Part shown: positions 14,876 through 20,788 of the stretch, one piece after another
How positions within the stretch are numbered: the first letter of the stretch is position 1
How the letters are laid out: the number at the start of each line of letters is the position of its first letter
Source of the DNA: Hadesarchaea archaeon
Lineage (GTDB): Archaea; Hadarchaeota; Hadarchaeia; Hadarchaeales; Hadarchaeaceae
Assembly (NCBI GenBank): GCA_030601665.1
Contig: JAUWBP010000002.1
Location: 1 to 32,666 of the forward strand
DNA length: 32,666 bases
Direction of reading: 5' to 3'
Position numbers and translations under genes: made by a program
Notes under the pieces: generated by a model
Seen by the model: the letters and a program-made list of their open reading frames with translations, nothing else
Databases searched by the model: none
Told to the model about the DNA's origin: nothing

Positions 14876-15259
14876 TTATGCGGCGGTTCTTTTAAATTGG
14901 ATATTGATTAACCTGGGAGTGGCTATTACCTTTGACTCCGTCAAGCGACCCACGTCCCCACCTATGACCTGGCAAATCCCCTTCAGCTGGTCGATCGCTC
15001 GCTTGAGCTCTGCTGGGTCCTGGTTCATTAGCGTAGTGATGTCGAGAATCATGATGTTGCCAGCTCGAAGCTCGTCCGCGACCTCTTGAACGTCAACGAG
15101 ACTGTGAAGGTCCATGCTCTTGACGTAGATGGGCTCGAGCGCGTGAATACCCCTTGGCCTACCAACAGCCTCTTCCTCAAGCTCCATGATCGGTATTTCA
15201 TCGACCGTTTCAGGCCTTACCCCGGACTTTGCCTTGAACAACTTTTTTAAGGATCTCAA
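14876..15259 (-). CDS. sepF: SepF-like cell division protein (FtsZ membrane anchor)
   Basis: A 127-residue archaeal SepF. The N-terminus (MRSLKKLFKAKSG) is a likely membrane-binding amphipathic helix, then an acidic linker, then the SepF core from about 44: YVKSMDLHSLVDVQEVADEL, GNIMILDITTL, ELKRAIDQLKGICQVIGGDVGRL. It tethers FtsZ to the membrane; ftsZ lies 2 kb away on the other strand. The start is TTG at 15259, fixed by a perfect AGGAGG (15272-15267) with 7-nt spacing; an ATG at 15263 is out of frame and soon closed. It is followed by the ZPR1 gene. Confidence 0.9.
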   Translation of the reverse strand: MRSLKKLFKAKSGVRPETVDEIPIMELEEEAVGRPRGIHALEPIYVKSMDLHSLVDVQEVADELRAGNIMILDITTLMNQDPAELKRAIDQLKGICQVIGGDVGRLTESKVIATPRLINIQFKRTAA

Positions 15260-15266
15260 ACATTCG

Positions 15267-15272
15267 CCTCCT
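15267..15272 (-). promoter_or_regulatory. sepF: perfect Shine-Dalgarno deciding the sepF TTG start
   Basis: AGGAGG on the minus strand is spaced 7 nt from the TTG at 15259 and only 3 nt from an out-of-frame ATG at 15263. The spacing and the reading frame both select TTG. Confidence 0.7.
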
Positions 15273-15299
15273 AATAAATGGTCGAGGCTTTCAAGCTAT

Positions 15300-15785
15300 T
15301 TAACCTTTCGCTAGAAACCGCCACATTTCATCTCCGACATGGTGCAGGTTCTTGATCACTTTCCCCCTCGAGCCCTGCATCTCAGCCCCGGGCACGAGCG
15401 CTTGCCCAACTGCGATGGGCTTGCCGTGTCGTTCGTCCACGATCGCCACGTTCTCCCCTAGAGTGACTCCCCCGTCCGCAGAAACCACCCCCGGGGCCAT
15501 AATATCGGCTCCGTTGGCGACATGAGGCACCGCCCCCATGTCAACGACCACCCGCTTTAACGGAATTCGATCGAGTGATTTCAACGTCGGAAAAATCTTG
15601 TCGCTCGATCTGACCAAGAGCGCTTCACCCGCAGCCAAGATGATCTCCCCTCCCTCCTCCAGCTCCAAAGCCTCGATCGGCCCCTTCAAAAGTTCAGCAG
15701 CGGACTCACCAAAGCGATCGATGACTTCCCGTGTAAGTTGCCTGAGCAAAGCTTTTCGTAAATGATAACGGCGCTTTATCGGCAT
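15300..15785 (-). CDS. PUA-domain RNA-binding protein (MCT-1-like)
   Basis: A 161-residue protein with a helical N-terminal domain (MPIKRRYHLRKALLRQL onward) and a C-terminal PUA domain recognisable by VVVDMGAVPHVANGADIMAPGVV-type text (residues about 80-102), GENVAIVDE and PIAVGQALV. PUA domains bind structured RNA; archaeal members of this MCT-1-like family are thought to act on the ribosome or rRNA. The open frame extends to 15959, but that part only mirrors the LSm gene. ATG 15785 is at the predicted transcription start (TATA at 15808-15815), so the message may be leaderless. Confidence 0.82.
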   Translation of the reverse strand: MPIKRRYHLRKALLRQLTREVIDRFGESAAELLKGPIEALELEEGGEIILAAGEALLVRSSDKIFPTLKSLDRIPLKRVVVDMGAVPHVANGADIMAPGVVSADGGVTLGENVAIVDERHGKPIAVGQALVPGAEMQGSRGKVIKNLHHVGDEMWRFLAKG

Positions 15786-15807
15786 CAAACAAAAGTGGCT
15801 CGATACG

Positions 15808-15815
15808 CTTAAATA
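15808..15815. promoter_or_regulatory. palindromic TATA box between PUA and LSm genes
   Basis: CTTAAATA (with flanks GCTTAAATAC / GTATTTAAGC) reads as a TATA element in both directions. Leftward it predicts a start at about 15786, one base from the PUA ATG. Rightward it predicts about 15837, a few bases before the LSm ATG at 15844. This is the same arrangement as at egsA/psmB. Confidence 0.5.
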
Positions 15816-15843
15816 CGCAGCTAGCGAGAAGTTGATGATTTTC

Positions 15844-16068
15844 ATGGCGCAGCGACCTCTCGATGTGCTCAACCGTGCCCTTGAATCGTCGGTGCTCGTG
15901 GGGCTCAAGGGCGGACGAGAGCTAAGGGGAAAACTGAAAGGCTTTGATGTGCACGTCAATTTGGTGCTGGAGGATGCAGAGGATATCCAAGGTGGCGAAG
16001 CGGCGAAACGTTACGGGACAATGGTGATCCGAGGCGACTCGGTCGTCTTCATCTCTCCGGCTGAGTGA
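15844..16068 (+). CDS. Sm-like (LSm/SmAP) RNA-binding protein
   Basis: A 74-residue archaeal Sm-like protein that should form a heptameric ring binding U-rich RNA. Sm1 is GRELRGKLKGFDVHVNLVL (residues 24-42), ending in EDAED. Sm2 is GTMVIRGDSVVFISP (58-72), with the conserved IRGD. In-frame TTG 15832 and ATG 15835 lie just upstream, but MAQRPLDVLN at 15844 is the typical family start. The eL37 gene follows six bases later, a pairing seen in many archaea. Confidence 0.94.
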   Translation: MAQRPLDVLNRALESSVLVGLKGGRELRGKLKGFDVHVNLVLEDAEDIQGGEAAKRYGTMVIRGDSVVFISPAE

Positions 16069-16073
16069 GGGAC

Positions 16074-16259
16074 ATGGTCAAAGGTACCCCATCGATGGGC
16101 AAACGCCACAAAGTCGTGCACATCCGTTGTCGGCGCTGTGGAAGGCGCGCCTATCACGTTCAACGAGGCGTGTGCGCGGCTTGCGGCTATGGTCGATCGC
16201 GTCGCATCAAGCACTACAACTGGAAGGTAAAAACTATTCAGGGTTTGCGGCTCCGATAG
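16074..16259 (+). CDS. rpl37e: ribosomal protein eL37
   Basis: A 61-residue large-subunit protein with a zinc site formed by C19, C22, C34 and C37, preceded by the diagnostic KGTPSMGKR. ATG 16074 is preferred over the GTG at 16065, which overlaps the LSm stop, because GTGAGG lies just before it and homologues begin MxKGTPSMGKR. The C-terminal tail after GRSRRIKHYNW is a few residues longer than usual. Confidence 0.95.
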   Translation: MVKGTPSMGKRHKVVHIRCRRCGRRAYHVQRGVCAACGYGRSRRIKHYNWKVKTIQGLRLR

Positions 16260-16310
16260 CCATACGGAAGTGTCAAACGTTGGATACTGCCTCCTCTTGC
16301 GCTAATTAAG

Positions 16311-16318
16311 AATTTAAG
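16311..16318 (+). promoter_or_regulatory. TATA box of tRNA-Ala
   Basis: AATTTAAG is centred about 29 nt before the first base of the tRNA (16344), the right distance for transcription to start near the mature 5' end. Confidence 0.45.
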
Positions 16319-16365
16319 CATGGAGTTTCCAACATTGATTGGTGGGCCGGTGGATCAGCCTGGAA

Positions 16366-16397
16366 ATGAAGGGGAAACATCTCCTCGTCAACAGAAT
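16366..16397 (+). other. D-loop insertion in tRNA-Ala (putative second intron, boundaries uncertain)
   Basis: After AGCCTGGAA, the normal D-loop, come about 32 extra bases before the second GATC strand. AATGA occurs at 16365-16369 and again at 16395-16399, so a 30-nt excision could slide over five positions. The insert contains a hairpin AGGGG/CTCCT (16370-16374 with 16381-16385). I could not form a strict bulge-helix-bulge at any of these positions; only CTG (16360-16362) with CAG (16392-16394) pairs. Confidence 0.5.
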
Positions 16398-16413
16398 GAT
16401 CGTCCGCTTGGCA

Positions 16414-16430
16414 AATTATAATATCTAAAT
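16414..16430 (+). other. 17-nt canonical tRNA intron (position 37/38) in tRNA-Ala
   Basis: Exon bases TTGG (16408-16411) pair with intron CTAA (16425-16428), giving the 4-bp central helix. Three-base bulges C-A|A (16412-16414) and A-T|T (16429-16431) flank it, as the archaeal splicing endonuclease requires. The inner helix is only two pairs. Cutting after 16413 and 16430 leaves the loop TTGGCAT. Confidence 0.75.
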
Positions 16431-16483
16431 TGCGGGAGGTCGCGGGTTCGAATCCCGCCCGGTCCACCACTCAAAATGAGTAA

Positions 16484-16491
16484 GTTTTATT
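16484..16491 (+). promoter_or_regulatory. TATA box of tRNA-Val
   Basis: GTTTTATT is centred 28 nt upstream of the tRNA 5' end at 16516. It lies in the 46-nt spacer after tRNA-Ala, so each tRNA appears to have its own promoter. Confidence 0.45.
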
Positions 16492-16515
16492 GCTCTTGAT
16501 TCCAAACACAAGTCT

Positions 16516-16620
16516 GGGCTCGTGGTCTAGTGGTTATGAGGGAGTTGGCGTAGCCGCACCCTAACAAACGTCGCCTTGACATGGCGAAGTTCCGGGGTTC
16601 GAATCCCCGCGGGCCCACCA
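16516..16620 (+). tRNA. tRNA-Val (anticodon GAC) with a D-arm intron, CCA encoded
   Basis: Acceptor GGGCTCG (16516-16522) pairs with CGGGCCC (16610-16616); A73 and CCA end at 16620. The anticodon arm is TCGCC-TTGACAT-GGCGA (16571-16587), anticodon GAC at 16578-16580. The T-arm is CGGGG-TTCGAAT-CCCCG (16593-16609). After removal of 16539-16567 the D-arm reads GTCT-AGTGGTTA-TGAC, typical of valine tRNAs. All invariant positions are present in the spliced form. A short T-run (16624-16629) follows and may terminate transcription. Confidence 0.92.
16539..16567 (+). other. 29-nt noncanonical intron in the D-arm of tRNA-Val (between about nt 23 and 24)
   Basis: A strict bulge-helix-bulge can be drawn. 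The central helix is exon GTTA (16533-16536) with intron TAAC (16562-16565), four Watson-Crick pairs. The bulges are T-G|A (16537-16539) and A-A|A (16566-16568). The inner helix is GGG (16540-16542) with CCC (16559-16561), plus a GGC-GTA-GCC hairpin (16547-16555). Cutting after 16538 and 16567 restores a perfect D-stem. Confidence 0.88.
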
Positions 16621-16657
16621 TCTATTTTTGTGTATAGTGTGAGTTTTTAACGATCTG

Positions 16658-17449
16658 ATGAAGCTAGTCCTCGCCTCCACGAGAGACCCGGCAGCCAAAA
16701 ACATCACCGCGCGACTGCTGGAGCTCTACGACTTTGAAAAATCACCAACATCGCCGAACGCACACAGGTGTGGGGATGTTATGCTAGTAACGACTGCGAG
16801 CAGCATAACTCAAATCACCGAGCCACCCATGGACGTGGAGGAAGTCATCGTTGCCTCCAGACATGCCAGCGAATCAGGTAGACCCACGCTCACTGTGCAC
16901 GTGCCGGGTAAACTCGAAAAGATGGAGCTCGCTGAAGCTTCCCCGCCGACGGTAAAAACTGCCCTCAAGGCCCTTTTGGATATGCGCGACGAACTCGGGG
17001 TGACCTACGATGTCTCCCTCGAGGCCACCCACCACGGCCCAACGCAGCTCAATGTCCCGGTGACATTCGTGGAGGTTGGCAGCTCACCCGAACAGTGGCG
17101 CGACGAAAAGGCCGGAGAAGCTGTTGCTCGAGCCATCATGGCCGCGGCAACCACGTCGATAAAGTGTCGCCATGCTATAGGTCTCGGTGGCCCACACTAT
17201 GCCCCCCGCCACACCGACGTGGTCCTGCACACCGACGTTGGGGTAGGACACATCCTTCCAAAGTACGCGAGCATTGATGAAGCGCTGCTCGAGCAGGCGA
17301 TCGTTCGCACCAGAGGGGGCATCGAGCTGCTTGTACTCGACTGGAAGGGCATGAGCAGCGAACAACGTCAGATTTCCCAGCGGGTTGCCAGCAAGCTGAG
17401 CATTCAGGCACTGCGCCGGAGAGAAATCCTTTCCCAAGCAAAGGTTTAA
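16658..17449 (+). CDS. dtdA: D-aminoacyl-tRNA deacylase (archaeal DTD2)
   Basis: A 263-residue Zn-dependent proofreading enzyme that removes D-amino acids (and related adducts) from tRNA, keeping translation chirally clean. The family text is clear: SRHASESGRPTLTVHVPG (67-84), ATHHGPT (123-129), VEVGSSPEQW, GGPHYAPRHTD and ILPKYASID. ATG 16658 has no clear ribosome binding site; a GTGTATAG element about 27 nt upstream suggests a leaderless message. It follows the two tRNA genes directly and is followed by ftsZ after 47 nt. Confidence 0.94.
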   Translation: MKLVLASTRDPAAKNITARLLELYDFEKSPTSPNAHRCGDVMLVTTASSITQITEPPMDVEEVIVASRHASESGRPTLTVHVPGKLEKMELAEASPPTVKTALKALLDMRDELGVTYDVSLEATHHGPTQLNVPVTFVEVGSSPEQWRDEKAGEAVARAIMAAATTSIKCRHAIGLGGPHYAPRHTDVVLHTDVGVGHILPKYASIDEALLEQAIVRTRGGIELLVLDWKGMSSEQRQISQRVASKLSIQALRRREILSQAKV

Positions 17450-17496
17450 ATTAACTCGAGGGAAATTTATTAACATAAGTGATAAGGGGGATTTGT

Positions 17497-18636
17497 TTGC
17501 GGAATGCTGAGTCGGCTGTGTTTACTCCTGAAACGGGATTTGAACTCACGAAGCCGGGAATTTCACCCGTCGCTAGGGTCAAAGCGCCCGAGGCGGTTTC
17601 CACGCTTACCAACGAAGAGCTCGAACAGGTTTTACAACAGGCGCAGGCTCGGATTGCCATCGTCGGTTGCGGCGGCGCAGGTTGCAATACCATCTCTCGC
17701 ATGGTGGGGGTTGGCATCCAGGGCGCTGAGACGATAGGCCTCAACACCGATGCTCAAGACCTGCTTTACACGACTGCCGATCGAAAGATCCTCATTGGGC
17801 GCGATATAACGGGGGGCCTCGGAGCTGGCAACGACCCAGAGAGGGGAGAAGCCGCCGCGCGCGAGAGTGAATCGATTGTGAAGGATCATATCTATGGCAC
17901 CAACATGGTCTTCGTGACCTGCGGTCTAGGAGGGGGGACTGGGACCGGTGCGGTACCAGTCGTGGCAGAGATCGCGAAAAAGCTCGGGGTGCTTACCATT
18001 GGCGTCGTTACCCTGCCGTTCACCGTCGAGGGGACGCGCCGGAGGCAGAACGCCGAACAGGGACTCCTGCGCCTGCGGGGGGTCGCTGATACGGTAGTTG
18101 TGATCCCTAACGACAAGTTGCTCCAGCTTGCCCCAGACCTTCCCATTGGCGCGGCATTCAAGGTAGCCGATCAACTCCTGATGGATGCGATCAAGGGGAT
18201 AACGGAGATGATTACAAAACCCGGGCTCATCAACCTAGATTTCTCCGACGTGCGCGCGGTGCTCCAGAATGGCGGGGTTGCGATGTTAGGCATTGGCGAA
18301 TCAGACACCGACAATCGCGCCAAGGAAGCCGTCGAAGAGGCGTTGACCAGCCCGCTGCTAGACGTCGACATCACCGGGGCAAAAGGAGCGCTTGTAAACG
18401 TGGTCGGGAGCCTTGACATGACGCTCGAGGAGGCGGAGCGGATAGTCTCCCAAGTCTCCGAAACCTTAGACCCAGAAGCTCAAATCATTTGGGGCGCGCA
18501 GATCTCTGAGGATATGAAGAACGAGGTGCGGGTAATGGTCGTGCTCTCCGGCGTCCATTCACCCTATGCGCTTGGCCCGGGCGAGCAACCCCCGCGGGTT
18601 GGCGGGCTCACCGATCTCGGATTGGAGTCCTTGTAA
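17497..18636 (+). CDS. ftsZ: cell division GTPase FtsZ
   Basis: A 379-residue tubulin-like GTPase forming the division ring. It has the Gly-rich GCGGAGCNT (57-65), the tubulin signature LGGGTGTGA (144-152), and the T7 loop NLDFSDV (246-252) with its catalytic Asp. An N-terminal extension of about 50 residues precedes the core. The C-terminus ends GGLTDLGLESL after a Pro/Gly linker and is a plausible SepF-binding peptide. TTG 17497 is chosen over GTG 17479 because AAGGGGGAT (17484-17492) is correctly spaced only from the TTG. The stop abuts the secE start with no gap, so division and secretion/elongation genes share a transcript. Confidence 0.95.
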   Translation: MRNAESAVFTPETGFELTKPGISPVARVKAPEAVSTLTNEELEQVLQQAQARIAIVGCGGAGCNTISRMVGVGIQGAETIGLNTDAQDLLYTTADRKILIGRDITGGLGAGNDPERGEAAARESESIVKDHIYGTNMVFVTCGLGGGTGTGAVPVVAEIAKKLGVLTIGVVTLPFTVEGTRRRQNAEQGLLRLRGVADTVVVIPNDKLLQLAPDLPIGAAFKVADQLLMDAIKGITEMITKPGLINLDFSDVRAVLQNGGVAMLGIGESDTDNRAKEAVEEALTSPLLDVDITGAKGALVNVVGSLDMTLEEAERIVSQVSETLDPEAQIIWGAQISEDMKNEVRVMVVLSGVHSPYALGPGEQPPRVGGLTDLGLESL

Positions 18637-18810
18637 ATGCGCAGGTTCCTCTCGAACTGTAAGCGAGTGCTGCGGATAGCACGAAAGCCGGGCAAAGATG
18701 AATACCTACAGGTGGCGAAAATCACCGGGCTTGGGATTACACTCATAGGTTTCATTGGGTTCCTGATATTACTCGTCGGCGTTTTCCTCGGCACGACGAC
18801 AGCCCCGTAA
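18637..18810 (+). CDS. secE: protein translocase SecE / Sec61-gamma subunit
   Basis: A 57-residue single-pass membrane protein, small enough to be missed by length-filtered gene callers. The N-terminal amphipathic cytosolic helix (RVLRIARKPGKDEYLQVAK, residues 10-28) carries the typical archaeal SecE pattern KRVL-ARKP, and one hydrophobic segment (about 30-52, GLGITLIGFIGFLILLVGVF) forms the clamp helix of the SecYEG channel. ATG follows the ftsZ TAA immediately. The Spt5 gene begins 9 nt downstream. The secE-spt5(nusG)-rpl11 order is widely conserved in prokaryotes and strongly supports the call. Confidence 0.93.
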   Translation: MRRFLSNCKRVLRIARKPGKDEYLQVAKITGLGITLIGFIGFLILLVGVFLGTTTAP

Positions 18811-18819
18811 GGTGATGGG

Positions 18820-19299
18820 ATGGAGGAAGTCCAGAAGCTGAGCGTGTTCGCTGTCCGTTCAACCATAGGTCAAGAGAAGAACACCACAGACATGATTGCT
18901 ACACGCGCGAAAAATTTTAACTTACCAATCAAGGCCGTGCTCGCGCCCCCTGGGATAAGGGGCTATATATTTGTTGAGGCCATAGGCAAATCCACCGTGG
19001 AGCAAGCACGAGTCGGAATCAAGCACGCGAGGGGTGTCGTCTCGGGGGAAATCCCGATGGGCGAGGTCGAGCACTTTCTCGTGCCGAAGCCTGTCGTCGT
19101 GGGCATGGAGATCGGTGACATCATCGAACTCACCTCAGGTCCCTTCCGAGGGGAGCGCGCAAGAATAATCCGTATCGATGAACCGAAGGAGGAGGTCACC
19201 GTCGAGCTCTTCGAGGCAACCGTGCCGATCCCGGTCACGGTTCGAGGTGACTTCGTGAAGGTGATTCAGAAAAAAGAAAAGGAGGAGGATGCTGAGTGA
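18820..19299 (+). CDS. spt5: transcription elongation factor Spt5 (NusG homologue)
   Basis: A 159-residue protein with an NGN domain (about 1-95; SVFAVRSTIGQEKNTTDMI, IRGYIFVEA, GVVSGEIPMGEVEHFL) and one KOW domain (about 97-150; VGMEIGDIIELTSGPFRGE). It binds the RNA polymerase clamp with Spt4 and promotes processivity. An acidic, lysine-rich tail ends the protein. ATG 18820 follows GGTGAT (18811-18816). The final TGA overlaps the GTG start of the next gene by four bases (GTGA). Confidence 0.95.
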   Translation: MEEVQKLSVFAVRSTIGQEKNTTDMIATRAKNFNLPIKAVLAPPGIRGYIFVEAIGKSTVEQARVGIKHARGVVSGEIPMGEVEHFLVPKPVVVGMEIGDIIELTSGPFRGERARIIRIDEPKEEVTVELFEATVPIPVTVRGDFVKVIQKKEKEEDAE

Positions 19300-19586
19300 A
19301 AACAAGCGATGTAAAGCCGGAAATGCGACGCGTCGATTTAGACATGAAAATCGTCGAGATCGAGGAACCACGCTCGTACGCCAGCCGGACCGGGAAAGAA
19401 GGCAGGGTGACCACCGCGATCGGAGAGGACGACTCAGGGCGTATAAAGATCTCAATCTGGGACAAAGATATTGATCGCGTCAAGGTAGGTAACACGGTCA
19501 AAATCCGTAACGGCTATGCGAGACTCTTCCGCGACGAGGTCCATGTCAGTGCGGGCATGTACGGCAAGCTTGAAGTCGTCGAGTAG
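19296..19586 (+). CDS. OB-fold nucleic-acid-binding protein (RPA-like, small)
   Basis: A 96-residue protein made of one OB fold, similar to the short RPA/SSB-like proteins of archaea: VDLDMKIVEIEEPRSY, a central TTAIGEDDSGRIKISIWDK strand pair, VGNTVKIRNGYARLF and a final strand. It should bind single-stranded DNA or RNA. The start is GTG overlapping the Spt5 stop, with GGAGGA about ten bases upstream inside spt5, so it is translationally coupled. Its position in the elongation/ribosomal operon may mean a role in transcription-translation; that is inference. Confidence 0.8.
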   Translation: MKTSDVKPEMRRVDLDMKIVEIEEPRSYASRTGKEGRVTTAIGEDDSGRIKISIWDKDIDRVKVGNTVKIRNGYARLFRDEVHVSAGMYGKLEVVE

Positions 19587-19599
19587 TCGGCTACACCAC

Positions 19600-19615
19600 A
19601 GCGCTTTTTAGCGCT
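19600..19615. promoter_or_regulatory. perfect hairpin in the leader of the ribosomal stalk operon
   Basis: AGCGCT-TTTT-AGCGCT forms six perfect pairs with a four-base loop. It is followed by a second small hairpin, AGAGG-ATTACA-CCTCT (19632-19647), next to the ribosome binding site GGTAAGG (19648-19654). The element may be a terminator, an attenuator or a protein-binding site; the T-rich loop also resembles a TATA element, so its role is open. Confidence 0.4.
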
Positions 19616-19659
19616 TGAAGCCTACTTTTTGAGAGGATTACACCTCTGGTAAGGTAGTC

Positions 19660-20139
19660 ATGATGAAATCGAGGGTTAAGGTATTAGTTGAAGGTGGGAA
19701 AGCCAGTCCCGGGCCGCCTCTGGGTCCAGCCTTGGGGCCGCTCGGCATCAACATTGGGCAGGTAGTAGCGAAAATCAACGAGCAGACCGCCACATTCGAG
19801 AGCATGAAGGTCCCAGTGAGCGTGATCGTGGACAAGAAGACCAAGCAATTTGAAATCGTGGTTGGTTCTCCCCCCATAGCCGCGCTGGTCAAAAAGAAGT
19901 TGGCTCTCGAGAAGGGGGCGAAGACCTCAGGCACGGAAGTCGTCGGGAACCTCACCCTAGCTCAAGCGGTCGAAATCGTGAAGCTGAAGGTTGAGGGCAC
20001 GCTGGCCAAAGGGCTGAAGGCCGCGGTCAAGGAGATCCTCGGGACATGCGTGAGCATGGGCGTGACGGTCGATGGGAAGGACGCCCGCGAGGTGCAGCGT
20101 GAAGTGGATGAGGGGAAACATGACGAGGTGTTAAAGTAA
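19660..20139 (+). CDS. rpl11: ribosomal protein uL11
   Basis: A 159-residue 50S protein that binds the GTPase-centre rRNA. The N-terminal domain carries GGKASPGPPLGPALGPLGINIGQ (positions about 12-34), followed by the rRNA-binding domain with SVIVDKKTKQFEI, GTCVSMGVTVDG and KDAREVQREVDEG. ATG ATG gives two adjacent starts (19660, 19663). It begins the stalk gene set; the next start overlaps its stop by one base (TAATG). Confidence 0.97.
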   Translation: MMKSRVKVLVEGGKASPGPPLGPALGPLGINIGQVVAKINEQTATFESMKVPVSVIVDKKTKQFEIVVGSPPIAALVKKKLALEKGAKTSGTEVVGNLTLAQAVEIVKLKVEGTLAKGLKAAVKEILGTCVSMGVTVDGKDAREVQREVDEGKHDEVLK

Positions 20140-20786
20140 TGCCGGTCTCCAGCGAAAACTTGCTCAAGGCGATTAAGGAGATGAGGGGGAGCAGCCCGCA
20201 GCGAAAATTCGCGCAGGGTGTCGACCTATCGATTAACCTGAGAGACATCGACCCGAAGAAACCAGAAGGGCGCATCGACCTGGACATTACTCTCCCCCAC
20301 GAGGTCGGCAAGCCGTATAAAGTCTGCATTTTCGGTGAGGGGGAGCTCGCGCGCCGGGCACGTGATGCCGGTGCAGACCTCGTGCTTGGACGCGAGGATA
20401 TCGAGACCCTCCAGCAGGAGCGAAAGCGAGCGAAGAAGCTGTCCGACGAATTTCACTTTTTCCTCGCTCAAGCCGATTTTATGGTCAGGATAGGTAAAGC
20501 GCTCGGACCTGTGCTGGGGCCGAGGGGAAAAATGCCAAAACCGATTCCACCCACGACCGACCCAAAGCCACTCATCGAACACCTCAAGAAGACCTTGAAA
20601 GTGCGAACGAAGGACCAGCCGACCCTGCACGCTCATATCGGTGTTGAAAACATGAGTGATGAGGAGCTCGCCACGAACGCGCGAGCGGTGCTCGATGCAA
20701 TCGAACACAGGCTGGATGGCCTCAGCAAGGTCCGCTCGATCCACCTCAAGACGACGATGGGGAAACCAGTGAAGGTCGAGGTGTGA
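20139..20786 (+). CDS. rpl1: ribosomal protein uL1
   Basis: A 215-residue L1-stalk protein and probable translational regulator of this operon, as known for archaeal L1. It shows FAQGVDLSINLRDIDPKKPE (26-45), ITLPHEVGK, DLVLGREDIETL, the MVRIGKALGPVLGPRGKMPKP-type core (about 115-135) and the C-terminal IHLKTTMGKPVKVEV. ATG is fused to the rpl11 stop, with GAGGTG 11 nt upstream. No missing segment is seen. Confidence 0.97.
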   Translation: MPVSSENLLKAIKEMRGSSPQRKFAQGVDLSINLRDIDPKKPEGRIDLDITLPHEVGKPYKVCIFGEGELARRARDAGADLVLGREDIETLQQERKRAKKLSDEFHFFLAQADFMVRIGKALGPVLGPRGKMPKPIPPTTDPKPLIEHLKKTLKVRTKDQPTLHAHIGVENMSDEELATNARAVLDAIEHRLDGLSKVRSIHLKTTMGKPVKVEV

Positions 20787-20788
20787 GA

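Larger units (their letters stand above)
16344..16469 (+). tRNA. tRNA-Ala (anticodon GGC) with two insertions, CCA encoded
   Basis: Acceptor stem GGGCCGG (16344-16350) pairs with CCGGTCC (16459-16465) and contains the G3-U70 wobble that marks alanine tRNAs; A73 and CCA (16467-16469) follow. T-arm GCGGG-TTCGAAT-CCCGC is 16442-16458. The anticodon stem TCCGC (16403-16407) pairs with GCGGG (16432-16436). The loop starts TTGGCA, so the anticodon GGC is at 16410-16412. The loop is interrupted by a 17-nt intron after position 37. D-stem strands GATC (16353-16356) and GATC (16398-16401) pair perfectly but are separated by 41 nt instead of about nine, so another 30-32 nt is inserted in the D-loop. 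Functional status depends on removal of both segments. Confidence 0.85.

Noticed and set aside
15786..15959. N-terminal extension of the PUA protein
   Set aside because: It is the reverse of the LSm gene and promoter; the typical start is ATG 15785.
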